Positions 1 to 6,918 of a stretch of DNA of 10,660 bases are shown here, in pieces. This DNA comes from JAWUVP01 sp034112285 (GTDB lineage Bacteria; Pseudomonadota; Gammaproteobacteria; JABDGN01): NCBI GenBank assembly GCA_034112285.1, contig JAWUVP010000066.1, forward strand, positions 1 through 10,660. Direction: 5' to 3'. The translations under genes were made by a program, and so were the position numbers. Under the pieces are notes generated by a model. It was not told the DNA's origin. It saw only the letters and a program-made list of their open reading frames with translations, and did no database searches. Each line of letters begins with the position of its first letter. Position 1 is the stretch's first letter.

Positions 1-6
1 GGTGAC

Positions 7-1134
7 GTGAAGCCGGATGAGATTGAAATCAAAAAAGACTGTAAGGGCATTCACTCACTATGGCAAAATAGTAAAGGTTGGCTGTTGATTTACGTTAACG
101 ATAAAAATCCTCCAGATGCTATATTTCAAAAAATCAGATTAGCTCTTGGCCGCAAAAACTTGTTACACACTGTAAAACTTGAAAGCCATACTTATGGAAA
201 TGGCTGGTTTGAAAAGCAGTTCAATATTTCTACTCCTAATATGCTCATCATGTTTCATGATGGCCAGTTTGTTTATCGAAGCGATACCAGTGCTGTTTTT
301 GACGAGTTATTCGGTGCGCGGGCCACAGAACATTCTTTAGAGCTGAGCAGCATTTCTGATCAAGATTTGGACCATATCTTTCATGACCTTACTCATGAAA
401 AATTTCACTATAGCCATAAAAGAATAATCGAGTTCTACAGCATTCATTTTGTTCTGTTACTGAAATTTTTCTCTAAGTTTGCAGATGATTTTTTTAAAAA
501 TTACGCGGAATTCTTTGTGCATCAATTTGAACATACCTATGCTATTAGTCTCAAAGATCATGGAGTCACTTATGTTGCATTGCACGCTACGACTTTCATG
601 CAACCATTAATGAAATTGGGCGTAAAATATGGTGTTCCCGAATTGTTTCAAGGAAAGCTTCCACTAGAAAAATGGCCAAACATTTTGTTGCTAAGGGTGT
701 TTAAACAAATGCGCCTCGACATTGAAAATAAAATTCAAATTCATAATTGGGCGCTAAAGAATTCAATTTATAGAATTTTCATTGCAGCTACAAAACGTGA
801 TAGTTTAAGCATGATTTCACAAGTAACATTTTTAGAATATTGTTATTTGCTAACTTATACAAGTAATTTACTTCAGGGTTGCAAAGATAAGGAGCAAATT
901 TCACCCCAAAAGATGACTATGCTTAGACAGCAATGGGCTTTGTTTTCCAAAAGTGATTTAGACCATTTTAAACTTTCCACTACATCATTGGTTGAACCAG
1001 AAAAACATACATTTCTACCTGAGCTTAAATCAAGCCTAAACGAGTTAGCAATAATGCTAGGCTTTTCCGCTGCTGTCAAACCTGTTAAATCTGTCAAATC
1101 TAGTGCTTTTGGGCTATGGACACATCATGAGTGA
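7..1134 (+). CDS. Uncharacterised 375-residue protein (5' end possibly outside window)
   Basis: I do not recognise this protein. The first in-frame start is a GTG at position 7, but the frame is open to the window edge and no Shine-Dalgarno (SD) sequence can be seen, so the true start may lie upstream. There is no signal peptide. The first ~110 residues look like a small alpha/beta module (hydrophobic strands such as GWLLIYV and NMLIMF). From about residue 118 it becomes helical and rich in Phe, His and Tyr, with a strongly hydrophobic stretch near 145-175 that is aromatic rather than a clean membrane segment. The tail has a short Lys-Pro-Val/Lys-Ser-Val near-repeat (about 356-366) and ends Trp-Thr-His-His-Glu. 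It is alone on its strand and followed by IS debris. Codon use is AT-rich like the neighbours. It looks like a real, intact gene; no function is proposed. Confidence 0.75.
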   Translation: MKPDEIEIKKDCKGIHSLWQNSKGWLLIYVNDKNPPDAIFQKIRLALGRKNLLHTVKLESHTYGNGWFEKQFNISTPNMLIMFHDGQFVYRSDTSAVFDELFGARATEHSLELSSISDQDLDHIFHDLTHEKFHYSHKRIIEFYSIHFVLLLKFFSKFADDFFKNYAEFFVHQFEHTYAISLKDHGVTYVALHATTFMQPLMKLGVKYGVPELFQGKLPLEKWPNILLLRVFKQMRLDIENKIQIHNWALKNSIYRIFIAATKRDSLSMISQVTFLEYCYLLTYTSNLLQGCKDKEQISPQKMTMLRQQWALFSKSDLDHFKLSTTSLVEPEKHTFLPELKSSLNELAIMLGFSAAVKPVKSVKSSAFGLWTHHE

Positions 1135-1139
1135 GGATG

Positions 1140-1160
1140 GGACTAAGTCCAGAGTTTTTT
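1140..1160 (+). terminator. Weak candidate Rho-independent terminator
   Basis: A short GGAC-TAA-GTCC hairpin (1140-1150) is followed after four bases by six T residues (1155-1160), a few bases past the stop codon of the upstream gene. The position is right, but a 4-bp stem is very short. Confidence 0.3.
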
Positions 1161-1252
1161 CTAAGCCTATTGCAACATATATGAACCATCCCGTTTTGCA
1201 AATTAATTTTAAAACAATATTACAGATTTAAGTTGCGGTCATGCAGCGCCTA

Positions 1253-1293
1253 CGCACTGAGTGCGCCCCTGAGGTAATCCCCAGCTTTCAGGG
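1253..1293. other. Two adjacent hairpins in the gap after the first gene
   Basis: CGCAC-TGA-GTGCG (1253-1265) is immediately followed by CCCTGA...TCAGGG (1267-1293, 15-base loop). Neither has a T-tract. They stand just outside the left IS6-type end and may be part of the old target sequence or of another lost element. The rest of the 1161-1307 gap shows nothing I can name. Confidence 0.35.
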
Positions 1294-1307
1294 CATTGTG
1301 AAAATAT

Positions 1308-1321
1308 AGCACTGTTGCAAA
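1308..1321 (-). repeat. IS6/IS26-type terminal inverted repeat, left
   Basis: AGCACTGTTGCAAA matches the IS26-type end GGCACTGTTGCAAA at 13 of 14 positions. It sits 42 bases beyond the stop codon of the adjacent transposase remnant, as expected for the right end of an IS6-family element lying in reverse orientation. Confidence 0.75.
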
Positions 1322-1363
1322 AAAATAAAATTATCAGGCCAAAACATCGCACCTTACTTACTA

Positions 1364-1503
1364 TTATGCGGCTAAATTGAAGAGTTTATTGAGGGCTTCA
1401 TTTTGCGCGCGCTGCTCTCCCTTCGACACAAATTTGATTTGCCCTTTCTGTAACACTCGCATCGCTTCCATTAGCGAACTAGCATTACTAGGCCGTCTGG
1501 AAA
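1364..1503 (-). pseudogene. IS6-family transposase, C-terminal remnant
   Basis: Only the last ~45 codons of the transposase survive. The recognisable part reads ...MEAMRVLQKGQIKF...KGEQRAQNEALNKLFNLAA. This matches the usual C-terminus of IS6-family DDE transposases, where an (E)AM-x-M/L-x-x-KGQ-(I/V) motif is followed by KG, then AQ, and an LF-x-(I/L)AA end. Its stop is 42 bases from the IS6-type terminal repeat, which supports the assignment independently. The frame stays open to 1606, but residues upstream of about 1503 do not look like transposase, and an IS3-family end begins at 1597. The catalytic core is gone, so the piece is inactive. Confidence 0.7.
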
Positions 1504-1596
1504 GATTGATGCCATTGGCGATATCGTTAAATGAATTGAGTGAATTTATGATCATTTTCCATAGGATTTTGAGATATTTTATTGGCCGAAGTATAA

Positions 1597-1770
1597 TGGA
1601 CCCCATAAACTATATCAGTGAATAAGATGTTATTCTCCGCCAAACGAGGAGCAAAAATGACAGGAAAACGCAAGAGTTACAGCGGAGCAGAAAAAGGTAA
1701 GATCGCCCTGGAAGCAGTAAAAGGGGCGCTTATCAAAAATGAATTAACGTCAAAATATAAAGAATTGAAA
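1597..1770 (+). mobile_element. IS3-family left-end fragment
   Basis: It starts with TGGACCCCATAAACT (1597-1611), resembling the TG...ACCCC left termini of IS3-family elements, followed 46 bases later by the 5' end of an orfA gene with its own SD (AGGAG, 1647-1651). The element breaks off inside orfA; no orfB, right end or partner fragment is visible in the window. It appears to have landed in or next to the older IS6 remnant. Confidence 0.6.
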
Positions 1771-1791
1771 ACAAACAGTAAGGGTACTTAG
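1657..1791 (+). pseudogene. Truncated IS3-family orfA (transposase N-terminus)
   Basis: The 44-codon frame opens with MTGKRKSYSGAEKGKIALEA followed by VKG...ELTSKY. This is the usual start of IS3-family OrfA proteins (K-R-(K/R)-x-(Y/F)-(S/T)-x-x-x-K-x-x-I-(A/V)-L-E-A), which form the helix-turn-helix that binds the IS ends. After SKYKE the match is lost, and a TAG follows at 1789-1791, so only about 36 residues are native. Without the rest of the HTH, the leucine zipper and OrfB it cannot transpose. The stop lies four bases before the ATG of the hydrolase gene, so transcription or translation from the IS fragment could feed into that gene. Confidence 0.65.
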
Positions 1792-1795
1792 TCAC

Positions 1796-3445
1796 ATGAA
1801 AAAAACCATCTTAAACATAGTATTATTAATTATATGCTTTACTATGCAATATAGCATAGCTGCTTCACAACAGAGGCTAAGGCAAACTCAGTTAGCTCAA
1901 CTAAGCCAATTAAAAACAATTAATTGGACTCCATGCCGAAATAATCCAACATTTGATTGTGGACTCTTAAGTGTGCCAATCGATTATCAGAGCCCAAGCA
2001 AAGGTTATATTGGGTTGCCTGTGAGCATTCATCGAACGAAACCAGGTGTACTTAAGTTAGGGACGATTATTCTAAACTTTGGAGGTCCATGGGGTGATGA
2101 TATCACTGCACTACAGATGATGTTTTCTTCATTTACACCATCTGTACAAAATAATTATGATCTTGTTACCTTTAATCCGCGTGGTGTTGTACCGAATGGT
2201 ATTTCTTGTCATGCAGAGAATATGAAAAATATTGATGAAATTCTACGACAATTGAGTTTAACAGACTTCAGTACGACTGAAGGCGTGGGAGCTCTATATG
2301 ATGATGTCACTCAGCAACGTAGCTTGTGTATCTATGACAACTTAGCAAAATACGCTAGTACTAAAAATACGATACAAGATATGGACATGCTAAGACAAGC
2401 ATTGCCTCAGGTTAATAAGATAGATTATCTAGGTTATTCTTACGGAACTCGCCTTGGTTTGGCGTATTTACTTAAATATCCACAACATACTAATAAGATG
2501 TTACTGGATTCCAATATTGCACCGGTTAATGACTTGAGTGCCTTTATGAAATCATATGCTTATGCCGGTGATAATGTGCTGCACTCATTTTTTCAATTTT
2601 GTGCAGAGTCAAGCTTATCACAATGCGCACTTTATGAAAAAACTACTAAGGACATCGCTGCCAAATATCAAACGTTAGTTGATAAAATTGTAGAAAGAGC
2701 TGGTATGCCTACTTCTGCGACTTACTATCAAAGACCATTTACTGCAGCTATGTTGGAGATTACGATGGAATGGTTAATTAACACACCGAGTGAGTGGCCT
2801 CAAATCGCACAAGCACTACAAAGTACAATGTTAACTAACAATGCAGATGCCTTGATGAAATTTTATATTCTAGTTACAGGATACATTCCTGTTAGTAATA
2901 CTTTTAAGACCTATAGTTATAATAATGTTGTAAATGCCGTAATACACAAAGACTATAGCGATGTTATTGCATGTAACAATAAAACTGATTGGTTAGAAAG
3001 TACAAAATATTTACGCCAAAATTATCCTCTAGTAGGTGGAAGCGCTGCAACATCGATTATGGGTGATGTTTGCATTCATTGGCCCGAACCTAGCGAAGCA
3101 CTTTTACCTACCAATCCTACACCTATAATAGATGCAACACCTACTGTTTTAATTGTAAATGATTTATATGATCCCAAGACGCCTTTATCCTCCGCAGAAG
3201 AACTTAGCACCTATCTGACTAATTTACATGTAACAAATAAATTGTTGACGTGGGAAGGTGTAGGGCATGAATCTTACGCATCTTCGTCACCAAATAAAGG
3301 TTGCATCGATAAAAATGTTAATGATTTTTTTGCGACCGAGCCAGGACAGCTTCCCCTAATCACTATATGTAATGATAAAGTCAATCCTTTTATTTACCCT
3401 TACAGCCAGCATGGCACTGTATCATTGTCGTTCCTTGGGCTATAA
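1796..3445 (+). CDS. Secreted TAP-like alpha/beta hydrolase (S33-type peptidase family)
   Basis: The protein has 549 residues with an N-terminal signal peptide (KK, hydrophobic core to about residue 18, likely cut after AIAA near 23). The body fits the tripeptidyl-aminopeptidase-like branch of alpha/beta hydrolases. NFGGPWG (94-100) lies at the oxyanion-hole position, FNPRG is at 126-130, and the nucleophile elbow GYSYG (213-217) gives Ser215. The C-terminal TAP-like domain supplies Asp459 (NDLYDP) and His491 (GVGHES). Several paired Cys (47/55, 138/178, 269/277, 503/524) suit an exported protein. The family removes short peptides or hydrolyses esters; the substrate here is unknown. The usual oxyanion motif is GGPGGS, so the Trp-Gly-Asp variant is notable. 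An aaggg SD (1780-1784) lies at the edge of the IS3 fragment. The last eight codons and stop fall in a 100-bp IS-derived repeat, so the native C-terminus was probably altered. Confidence 0.85.
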   Translation: MKKTILNIVLLIICFTMQYSIAASQQRLRQTQLAQLSQLKTINWTPCRNNPTFDCGLLSVPIDYQSPSKGYIGLPVSIHRTKPGVLKLGTIILNFGGPWGDDITALQMMFSSFTPSVQNNYDLVTFNPRGVVPNGISCHAENMKNIDEILRQLSLTDFSTTEGVGALYDDVTQQRSLCIYDNLAKYASTKNTIQDMDMLRQALPQVNKIDYLGYSYGTRLGLAYLLKYPQHTNKMLLDSNIAPVNDLSAFMKSYAYAGDNVLHSFFQFCAESSLSQCALYEKTTKDIAAKYQTLVDKIVERAGMPTSATYYQRPFTAAMLEITMEWLINTPSEWPQIAQALQSTMLTNNADALMKFYILVTGYIPVSNTFKTYSYNNVVNAVIHKDYSDVIACNNKTDWLESTKYLRQNYPLVGGSAATSIMGDVCIHWPEPSEALLPTNPTPIIDATPTVLIVNDLYDPKTPLSSAEELSTYLTNLHVTNKLLTWEGVGHESYASSSPNKGCIDKNVNDFFATEPGQLPLITICNDKVNPFIYPYSQHGTVSLSFLGL

Positions 3446-3516
3446 TAGGTTAAATAATGCTCAAATTTGATTATTTTAGCGCGACGATAATATTTTCTCA
3501 ATGGCTGGGAGACTAG
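3417..3516 (+). repeat. 100-bp direct repeat, copy 1 (partial IS end)
   Basis: This is 95% identical (5 mismatches) to 5445-5544 in the same orientation, offset by exactly 2028 bases. In the second copy the sequence is the region upstream of the small ORF of the DDE-transposase IS plus its first three codons (ATG ATA CAG on the minus strand). Copy 1 is therefore a broken-off end of another copy of that IS. It overlaps the end of the hydrolase gene and abuts the proposed left end of the intact-length IS at 3517. Confidence 0.85.
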
Positions 3517-3535
3517 CAGCCGTGACGCACCGATC
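3517..3535 (+). repeat. Candidate IS terminal inverted repeat, left
   Basis: It pairs with 5563-5581 at 16 of 19 positions, including an uninterrupted GCACCGATC core, and begins at the base after the 100-bp repeat ends. It is a candidate because the element family's true ends are not known to me. Confidence 0.5.
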
Positions 3536-3718
3536 AATATTTCAGCCCGTCCACCCCTTGACACCCACAACTATTTAAATATACCTTAAAATTATCAGGT
3601 TTTTTCACGAAATAAAGTCTCACTTTTTCTTTTTTTACGCCTTATTTTTATTGCAGGCGCAACTCTTCCTTAGCACTTAGTACAAAAATAAATTTTAAAA
3701 AAATACGCTAACGAAAAA

Positions 3719-5246
3719 CTATTCCAACTGTAATCGCAATTGCGGTGTTTTAAAAGATTGCACCCGATACCAATCCATCGATAACCACGGCGCGAAAAGC
3801 GTTTGTCGAATAATATTAAGCGTGGCACCAATGCCCAATTGTTTAACATAACGCTTGAGTGTTCGATTAAATTCACTCAACGCATTAATCGCGTGCCCTA
3901 AGCGCATCAAATAATGAAACCCTTGCATCGCAAACCATTCGCGGCAAAATAAATGCTTATATTGGTAACCCTGATTCTTCTCAACATTAAAACTATGCTC
4001 AATTAACCAGGCTTTTCTAGCGCCTAAGTTAATCAGCTCATGTACATTGCCTTGGTCAAGCGGGATACTGGAAATCCAAGCATGCTCAGAATAACAGGTA
4101 ACAATTTCACCCGTGTCAGTATCTACGACTTCATAACGCTCCAAACAACCAATAAGGTTAACGATTAACTGCGATTCATAGCCGTAAGTAATACCATTTT
4201 TCCAGAAGAACGTTTGCTCCCGCTCACGGTAAAAAGGCTGCTCAGGTAAGGCTTGCCGGTTTCTTCTTTCTGTATTTAACTGCTTAGCAAAATCAGTGAG
4301 CTTTTGCTTTGGTAAACGAATAATGGTTTCCCAACGGTTGGCGTCAATAATTCCCAATACGCCTTGGGTAGCGAATAAGCCATCCATGAACAAAATGATG
4401 TTAAGCCTTGGAAAATAGACCTTTAAACGTTCGGCTAAGCGCTCAAGCGCTGCTAGCTCACAATCCTGTTTGCCTTCATTACGCTCCAGCGCGCTGTGCT
4501 CACGGTAGAGAAATTCTGACATTAACGGTAGGGTTAAGCCGTTTTTTAAGGTGAGATTAGCTTCTAGCACATACACGTATTGCTGCTTGTGCACCGTCTC
4601 ATTTTTACCTACGTTATGCTCAAGCCAGCGTGCATCTTCACGCAGGCCTTGACGATAAAGTTTTGCGCCCCATCAATGCTAATGGGCAAACAATTATTAA
4701 TCAGCATGTGCTTAAATTTTTTGTTTTTAATTAAGTCTTTGATTAAATCGATGTGCAGGGCTTCTATTCTTTTCACATCAAGACGTTGTAGGTAGCGGGC
4801 TAAGGTATCGGCGTTAGGGATACTGTCAATTTCCGGGAACAGCGCCTTTAGTTGCTGCTGGACAAGCGGGCCGGTTAATTCACGATTCATTTCACGGCGT
4901 GAGTTTAAGCGTAGTATAAAGGCGAATAAGCCAAACATCATGAGCACGGGGGTTTTATGTTTAAGACTATTTGGGTTGCGTGGGTCGGGTAGTTTGGAAA
5001 ATTTGCGGATGAGGTTGTGTAACAGGCGTCGCCAGGTTTTTATTTGTCCGCTAAGAATATCGGCTCGCTAGGCAGTGATTTCTTTAAGTGTCTCATGCGG
5101 GCATTTTCGGTTATGGGCTTGTGCTCTGGGGTAATGGCTGCGCCTATGGTCAGTATTTTTTCTCGCAAGTGGCAATGTTGCTCATAAAGGCGTGCCACGT
5201 AATGGGCCGCCGAAAAGGGTTGAGTCGTTAGCGGCAGGATTTTTCA
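3719..5246 (-). pseudogene. DDE transposase (IS4-superfamily-like), multiply frameshifted
   Basis: Reading the minus strand and joining frames gives one transposase of about 500 residues. The pieces in order are ILPLTTQPFSAAHYVARLYEQ (from 5240), then WRRLLHNLIRKFSKLPDPRN, SRREMNRELTGP and NADTLARYLQRLD, the first acidic motif SIDGAQ, LEANLTLKNGLTLPLMSEF, the second acidic motif LFMDGLF, HAWISS and FNVEKNQGYQYKHLF with the likely third acidic residue, ending QLRLQLE. Three single-base lesions break it: an extra A near 5241-5246 by the presumed start, a lost G near 5061-5066, and a lost A in a 4-base run at 4671-4674. Restoring the last gives Gln-Lys-Leu-Tyr-Arg-Gln-Gly-Leu-Arg after DGA, joining both halves. 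The 291-residue 3' part could be made alone but lacks the first catalytic Asp, so it should be inactive. The IS subfamily is not assigned. Confidence 0.75.
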
Positions 5247-5270
5247 TTTTTACGGACTTGGGAGCGGTAT

Positions 5271-5453
5271 CTAAACCGCTCGTTTCGCTTTTCTTTTCTT
5301 TAATTTTTTTTCTTCTACGATGCGATAAAGCTCTGGATAATCGTCCCAATATTGCTTCATTATCGCATCAATATTCTTGAGGGCGGGGTCGAGAAACAGG
5401 GAGGGCTTAGGCGGTGGCATGGTGTTAGTTTCTGGCATTTGAGGCTGTATCAT
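5271..5453 (-). CDS. Small IS-associated protein (60 residues)
   Basis: A 60-codon frame lies directly upstream of the transposase on the same strand inside the proposed IS. It is Pro/Met-rich at the start (MPETNTMPPPKPSLFLDP), then helical with acidic and aromatic residues (IMKQYWDDYPELYRIVEEK), and ends in a basic tail KKLKKRKAKRAV. AAGGA lies only a few bases before the first ATG, which is tight; Met12 is an alternative start. The transposase frame resumes in register after stops TAG, TAA and TGA, so this could be either a separate accessory ORF or the cut-off N-terminus of the transposase. I do not recognise a family. Its first three codons are also in the partial copy at 3417-3516. Confidence 0.4.
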   Translation of the reverse strand: MIQPQMPETNTMPPPKPSLFLDPALKNIDAIMKQYWDDYPELYRIVEEKKLKKRKAKRAV

Positions 5454-5544
5454 TGTCCTTCCTCGGGCTATAATAGGCTAAATAATGCTCAAATTTGATT
5501 ATTTTAGCGCGACGATAATATTTTCTCAATGGCTGCGAGGCTAG
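5445..5544 (+). repeat. 100-bp direct repeat, copy 2 (inside the IS right end)
   Basis: This is the partner of 3417-3516 with 95 of 100 bases identical. It covers the start of the 60-residue ORF and its upstream region inside the IS, including an AT-rich stretch that may hold the IS promoter. Sequence beyond 5544 (ggattccctgggg) is not shared. Confidence 0.85.
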
Positions 5545-5562
5545 GGATTCCCTGGGGTTTTA

Positions 5563-5581
5563 GATCGGTGCTTCAGCGCTG
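5563..5581 (-). repeat. Candidate IS terminal inverted repeat, right
   Basis: GATCGGTGCTTCAGCGCTG is the inverted partner of 3517-3535 (16 of 19). It lies 110-128 bases upstream of the small IS ORF. The outer flank (tttattggg) shows no obvious duplication of the left flank (gactag). Confidence 0.5.
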
Positions 5582-5719
5582 TTTATTGGGTGGCTGTGCC
5601 AGGTTGTGGTGAATGCATAAAATTACAGTGCTTGTTTGCTTAATTTGTTATTATAGATACTCGTTCGATGAGCACCAAGCGTCATCAATAAAAGTTAAAT
5701 AACCAACTGAGTGAACCCC

Positions 5720-6430
5720 ATGGGCAAAACGGTCATGTTAACAAGCATTTTTTTTCTAGTCCTGTTATTTACAGGGCCATTTTACTTATTATTCTCTGGC
5801 CAAGTGAAAACTGGGCGTGATTGGCGTACTGCCAGTCGTGCGCCTGCCAACTTGTTGGCTCTAAAGCCTATTGGTGATAAAGCGGCCATTATTTTGTTTT
5901 CTGCACCGGCATTTAATTGGCGTGGTATGTTTAGTACCCACACTTGGCTTGCTGTTAAGGAACAAAAACAAGCTGAGTATACTATTTATCAAGTGGTCGG
6001 TTGGAACCAGTATCGTGGTAAACCGATTGTTGATATTACTCATGGTGTGCCCGATAGACAATGGTATGGTCTCAATCCTAACATTGAAGCGATGCTGATC
6101 GGTGACAACGCCAGATCATTTATTCCACGCATTAAAAAGGCGGTTTACGATTATCGTTATGCGCATACGTATCATGCTTGGCCTGGGCCAAATAGCAATA
6201 CGTTTGTTGCATATGTATTAGCACAAGTGCCAACTCTTAAGTTTGTTATGCCTTACAATGCACTAGGGCGCGATTATGGTTGGCAGTGGAATATTCATTC
6301 GCTTAAAATCGGTGGTGTATTGGGGTATCATATTTCTAGTCGTGCCATTGCGGTTAACTTTCTTGGCCTGACGCTTGGTGTTTCATTTAAGCCGTTTGGG
6401 CTTATTGTGCCAGGTGTTGGCTTGCTATGA
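5720..6430 (+). CDS. DUF3750 family protein, membrane-anchored
   Basis: The protein has 236 residues from ATG 5720; an in-frame GTG at 5711 would add three. Neither start has a strong SD. Residues 8-28 (numbered from the GTG) form one N-terminal membrane segment or uncleaved signal. The rest matches the DUF3750 pattern: GRDWRTASRAPA (35-46), FNWRGMFSTHTWLAVK (68-83), a Y-x-x-Y-x-V-V-GW stretch, the conserved AWPGPNSNTF (156-165), and GRDYGW, followed by Gly/hydrophobic-rich C-terminal segments. The family has no established biochemical role. The anchor and topology suggest an inner-membrane protein with its domain in the periplasm (inference). The gene stands alone between the DDE IS and the right IS6 remnant and appears intact. 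Confidence 0.85.
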   Translation: MGKTVMLTSIFFLVLLFTGPFYLLFSGQVKTGRDWRTASRAPANLLALKPIGDKAAIILFSAPAFNWRGMFSTHTWLAVKEQKQAEYTIYQVVGWNQYRGKPIVDITHGVPDRQWYGLNPNIEAMLIGDNARSFIPRIKKAVYDYRYAHTYHAWPGPNSNTFVAYVLAQVPTLKFVMPYNALGRDYGWQWNIHSLKIGGVLGYHISSRAIAVNFLGLTLGVSFKPFGLIVPGVGLL

Positions 6431-6466
6431 TTTGGCTTTAGATTTTTACTAACTGAAGATGAAACA

Positions 6467-6532
6467 ATGACGAAAATGACAGATGAAGAATGTCAAGAGT
6501 TGCATGAGAACTTTGATACATCACAACTATAA
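6467..6532 (+). pseudogene. Possible 5' stub of a broken gene (21 codons)
   Basis: The short frame MTKMTDEECQELHENFDTSQL ends in TAA just before the IS6 transposase remnant. Its charged, helix-like start resembles the N-terminus of a small regulator or antitoxin cut by IS insertion, but it is too short to assign. The SD is weak. It could be chance. Confidence 0.2.
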
Positions 6533-6553
6533 TTCACGAAAGGAACTTCTCAC

Positions 6554-6712
6554 TATGGCGAATGGCACCAGTCATTTGATACCGCGAGAAATGCTATTTC
6601 AGCAATGGAAAAAATGTGCATGGTTCAGAAAGGGAAAATAATATTTTCTCCAAAGGGAGACATCTGTGCGCAAAATCATGCCATGAAAAAATTCTTCCAG
6701 TTAACGGTTTAA
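6554..6712 (+). pseudogene. IS6-family transposase, C-terminal remnant (second element)
   Basis: The open frame ending at TAA 6710-6712 reads HQSFDTARNAISAMEKMCMV, then QKGKIIFSPKGDICAQNHAM and KKFFQLTV. It carries the C-terminal signature of IS6-family transposases: S-F-x-T-A-R, a conserved (E)-x-M-x-M, (R/Q)KG(Q/K)-(V/I), a second KG, then AQ and a final LF/FF motif. It lacks a start codon and the catalytic DDE core. It ends 40 bases before an exact IS26-type terminal repeat, which fixes its identity and orientation. It shares roughly half its residues with the remnant at 1364-1503, so the two are related but distinct elements. Confidence 0.7.
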
Positions 6713-6752
6713 GGGCAACTCAATAGGAGATTTCTTGTACTGCTTTTATTTT

Positions 6753-6766
6753 TTTGCAACAGTGCC
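6753..6766 (+). repeat. IS6/IS26-type terminal inverted repeat, right
   Basis: TTTGCAACAGTGCC is the exact complement of the IS26-type end GGCACTGTTGCAAA. It lies just past the transposase remnant, as the right end of an IS6 element should. Confidence 0.8.
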
Positions 6767-6894
6767 AAAATCATTTTTCGGTGTTGTCGTTGGCGAGCTG
6801 TAAAGCTTCTTGGTTTGAAAACGATTAAATGTATTGTCAAAAACAGGGTGGTGAATTTGATTAAGATCAGGGTTGTTTTTAGATGTTTGTAACA

Positions 6895-6903
6895 TGCTAG
6901 AAT
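6895..6903 (+). promoter_or_regulatory. Candidate extended -10 promoter for the DUF2805-DUF2237 unit
   Basis: TGCTAGAAT fits the extended -10 pattern TGn-TATAAT with one mismatch. It lies 26 bases before the ATG at 6930. A weak -35 (TTGTTT, 6873-6878) is 19 bases upstream, a little far, as is tolerated with an extended -10. Confidence 0.4.
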
Positions 6904-6918
6904 AGTATACATAAAATG

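Larger units (their letters stand above)
3517..5581 (-). mobile_element. DDE-transposase insertion sequence, near full length but decayed
   Basis: Proposed limits are 3517 and 5581, giving about 2.07 kb. They rest on a 19-base imperfect inverted repeat: CAGCCGTGACGCACCGATC at 3517-3535 against the complement of 5563-5581 (CAGCGCTGAAGCACCGATC), matching at 16 of 19 positions. The element encodes, on the minus strand, a 60-residue ORF and a DDE transposase broken by frameshifts. About 180 bases of AT-rich non-coding sequence follow the transposase inside the left end. I see no target-site duplication. The left end starts exactly where the neighbouring 100-bp repeat stops, which supports that boundary. 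Confidence 0.55.
1308..6766. mobile_element. Relic bracketed by inverted IS6-family ends
   Basis: The segment begins with AGCACTGTTGCAAA (1308-1321) and ends with TTTGCAACAGTGCC (6753-6766). These are the two orientations of the well-known IS26-type terminal repeat GGCACTGTTGCAAA; the left copy differs only in its first base. Just inside each end is the 3' part of an IS6-family transposase reading outward. The two transposase tails differ clearly from each other, so they come from two related elements rather than one duplicated copy. This resembles an old composite (pseudo-compound) structure carrying the hydrolase, a DDE IS and the DUF3750 gene. I see no exact 8-bp target duplication (gaaaatat left, aaaatcat right), so movement as one unit is not shown. 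Confidence 0.4.

Noticed and set aside
1377..1625. An 82-codon plus-strand frame over the left IS6 remnant.
   Set aside because: It is the antisense of the transposase remnant and crosses the IS3 left end; no protein features.
1327..3599. AAAATTATCAGG shared by 1327-1338 and 3588-3599.
   Set aside because: Twelve AT-rich bases with no extension; likely chance, and the contexts (inside an IS6 end, inside the DDE IS) do not match.
1300..6774. An 8-bp target duplication around the inverted IS6 ends.
   Set aside because: The flanks gaaaatat and aaaatcat are similar only because both are A/T-rich; they are not identical.
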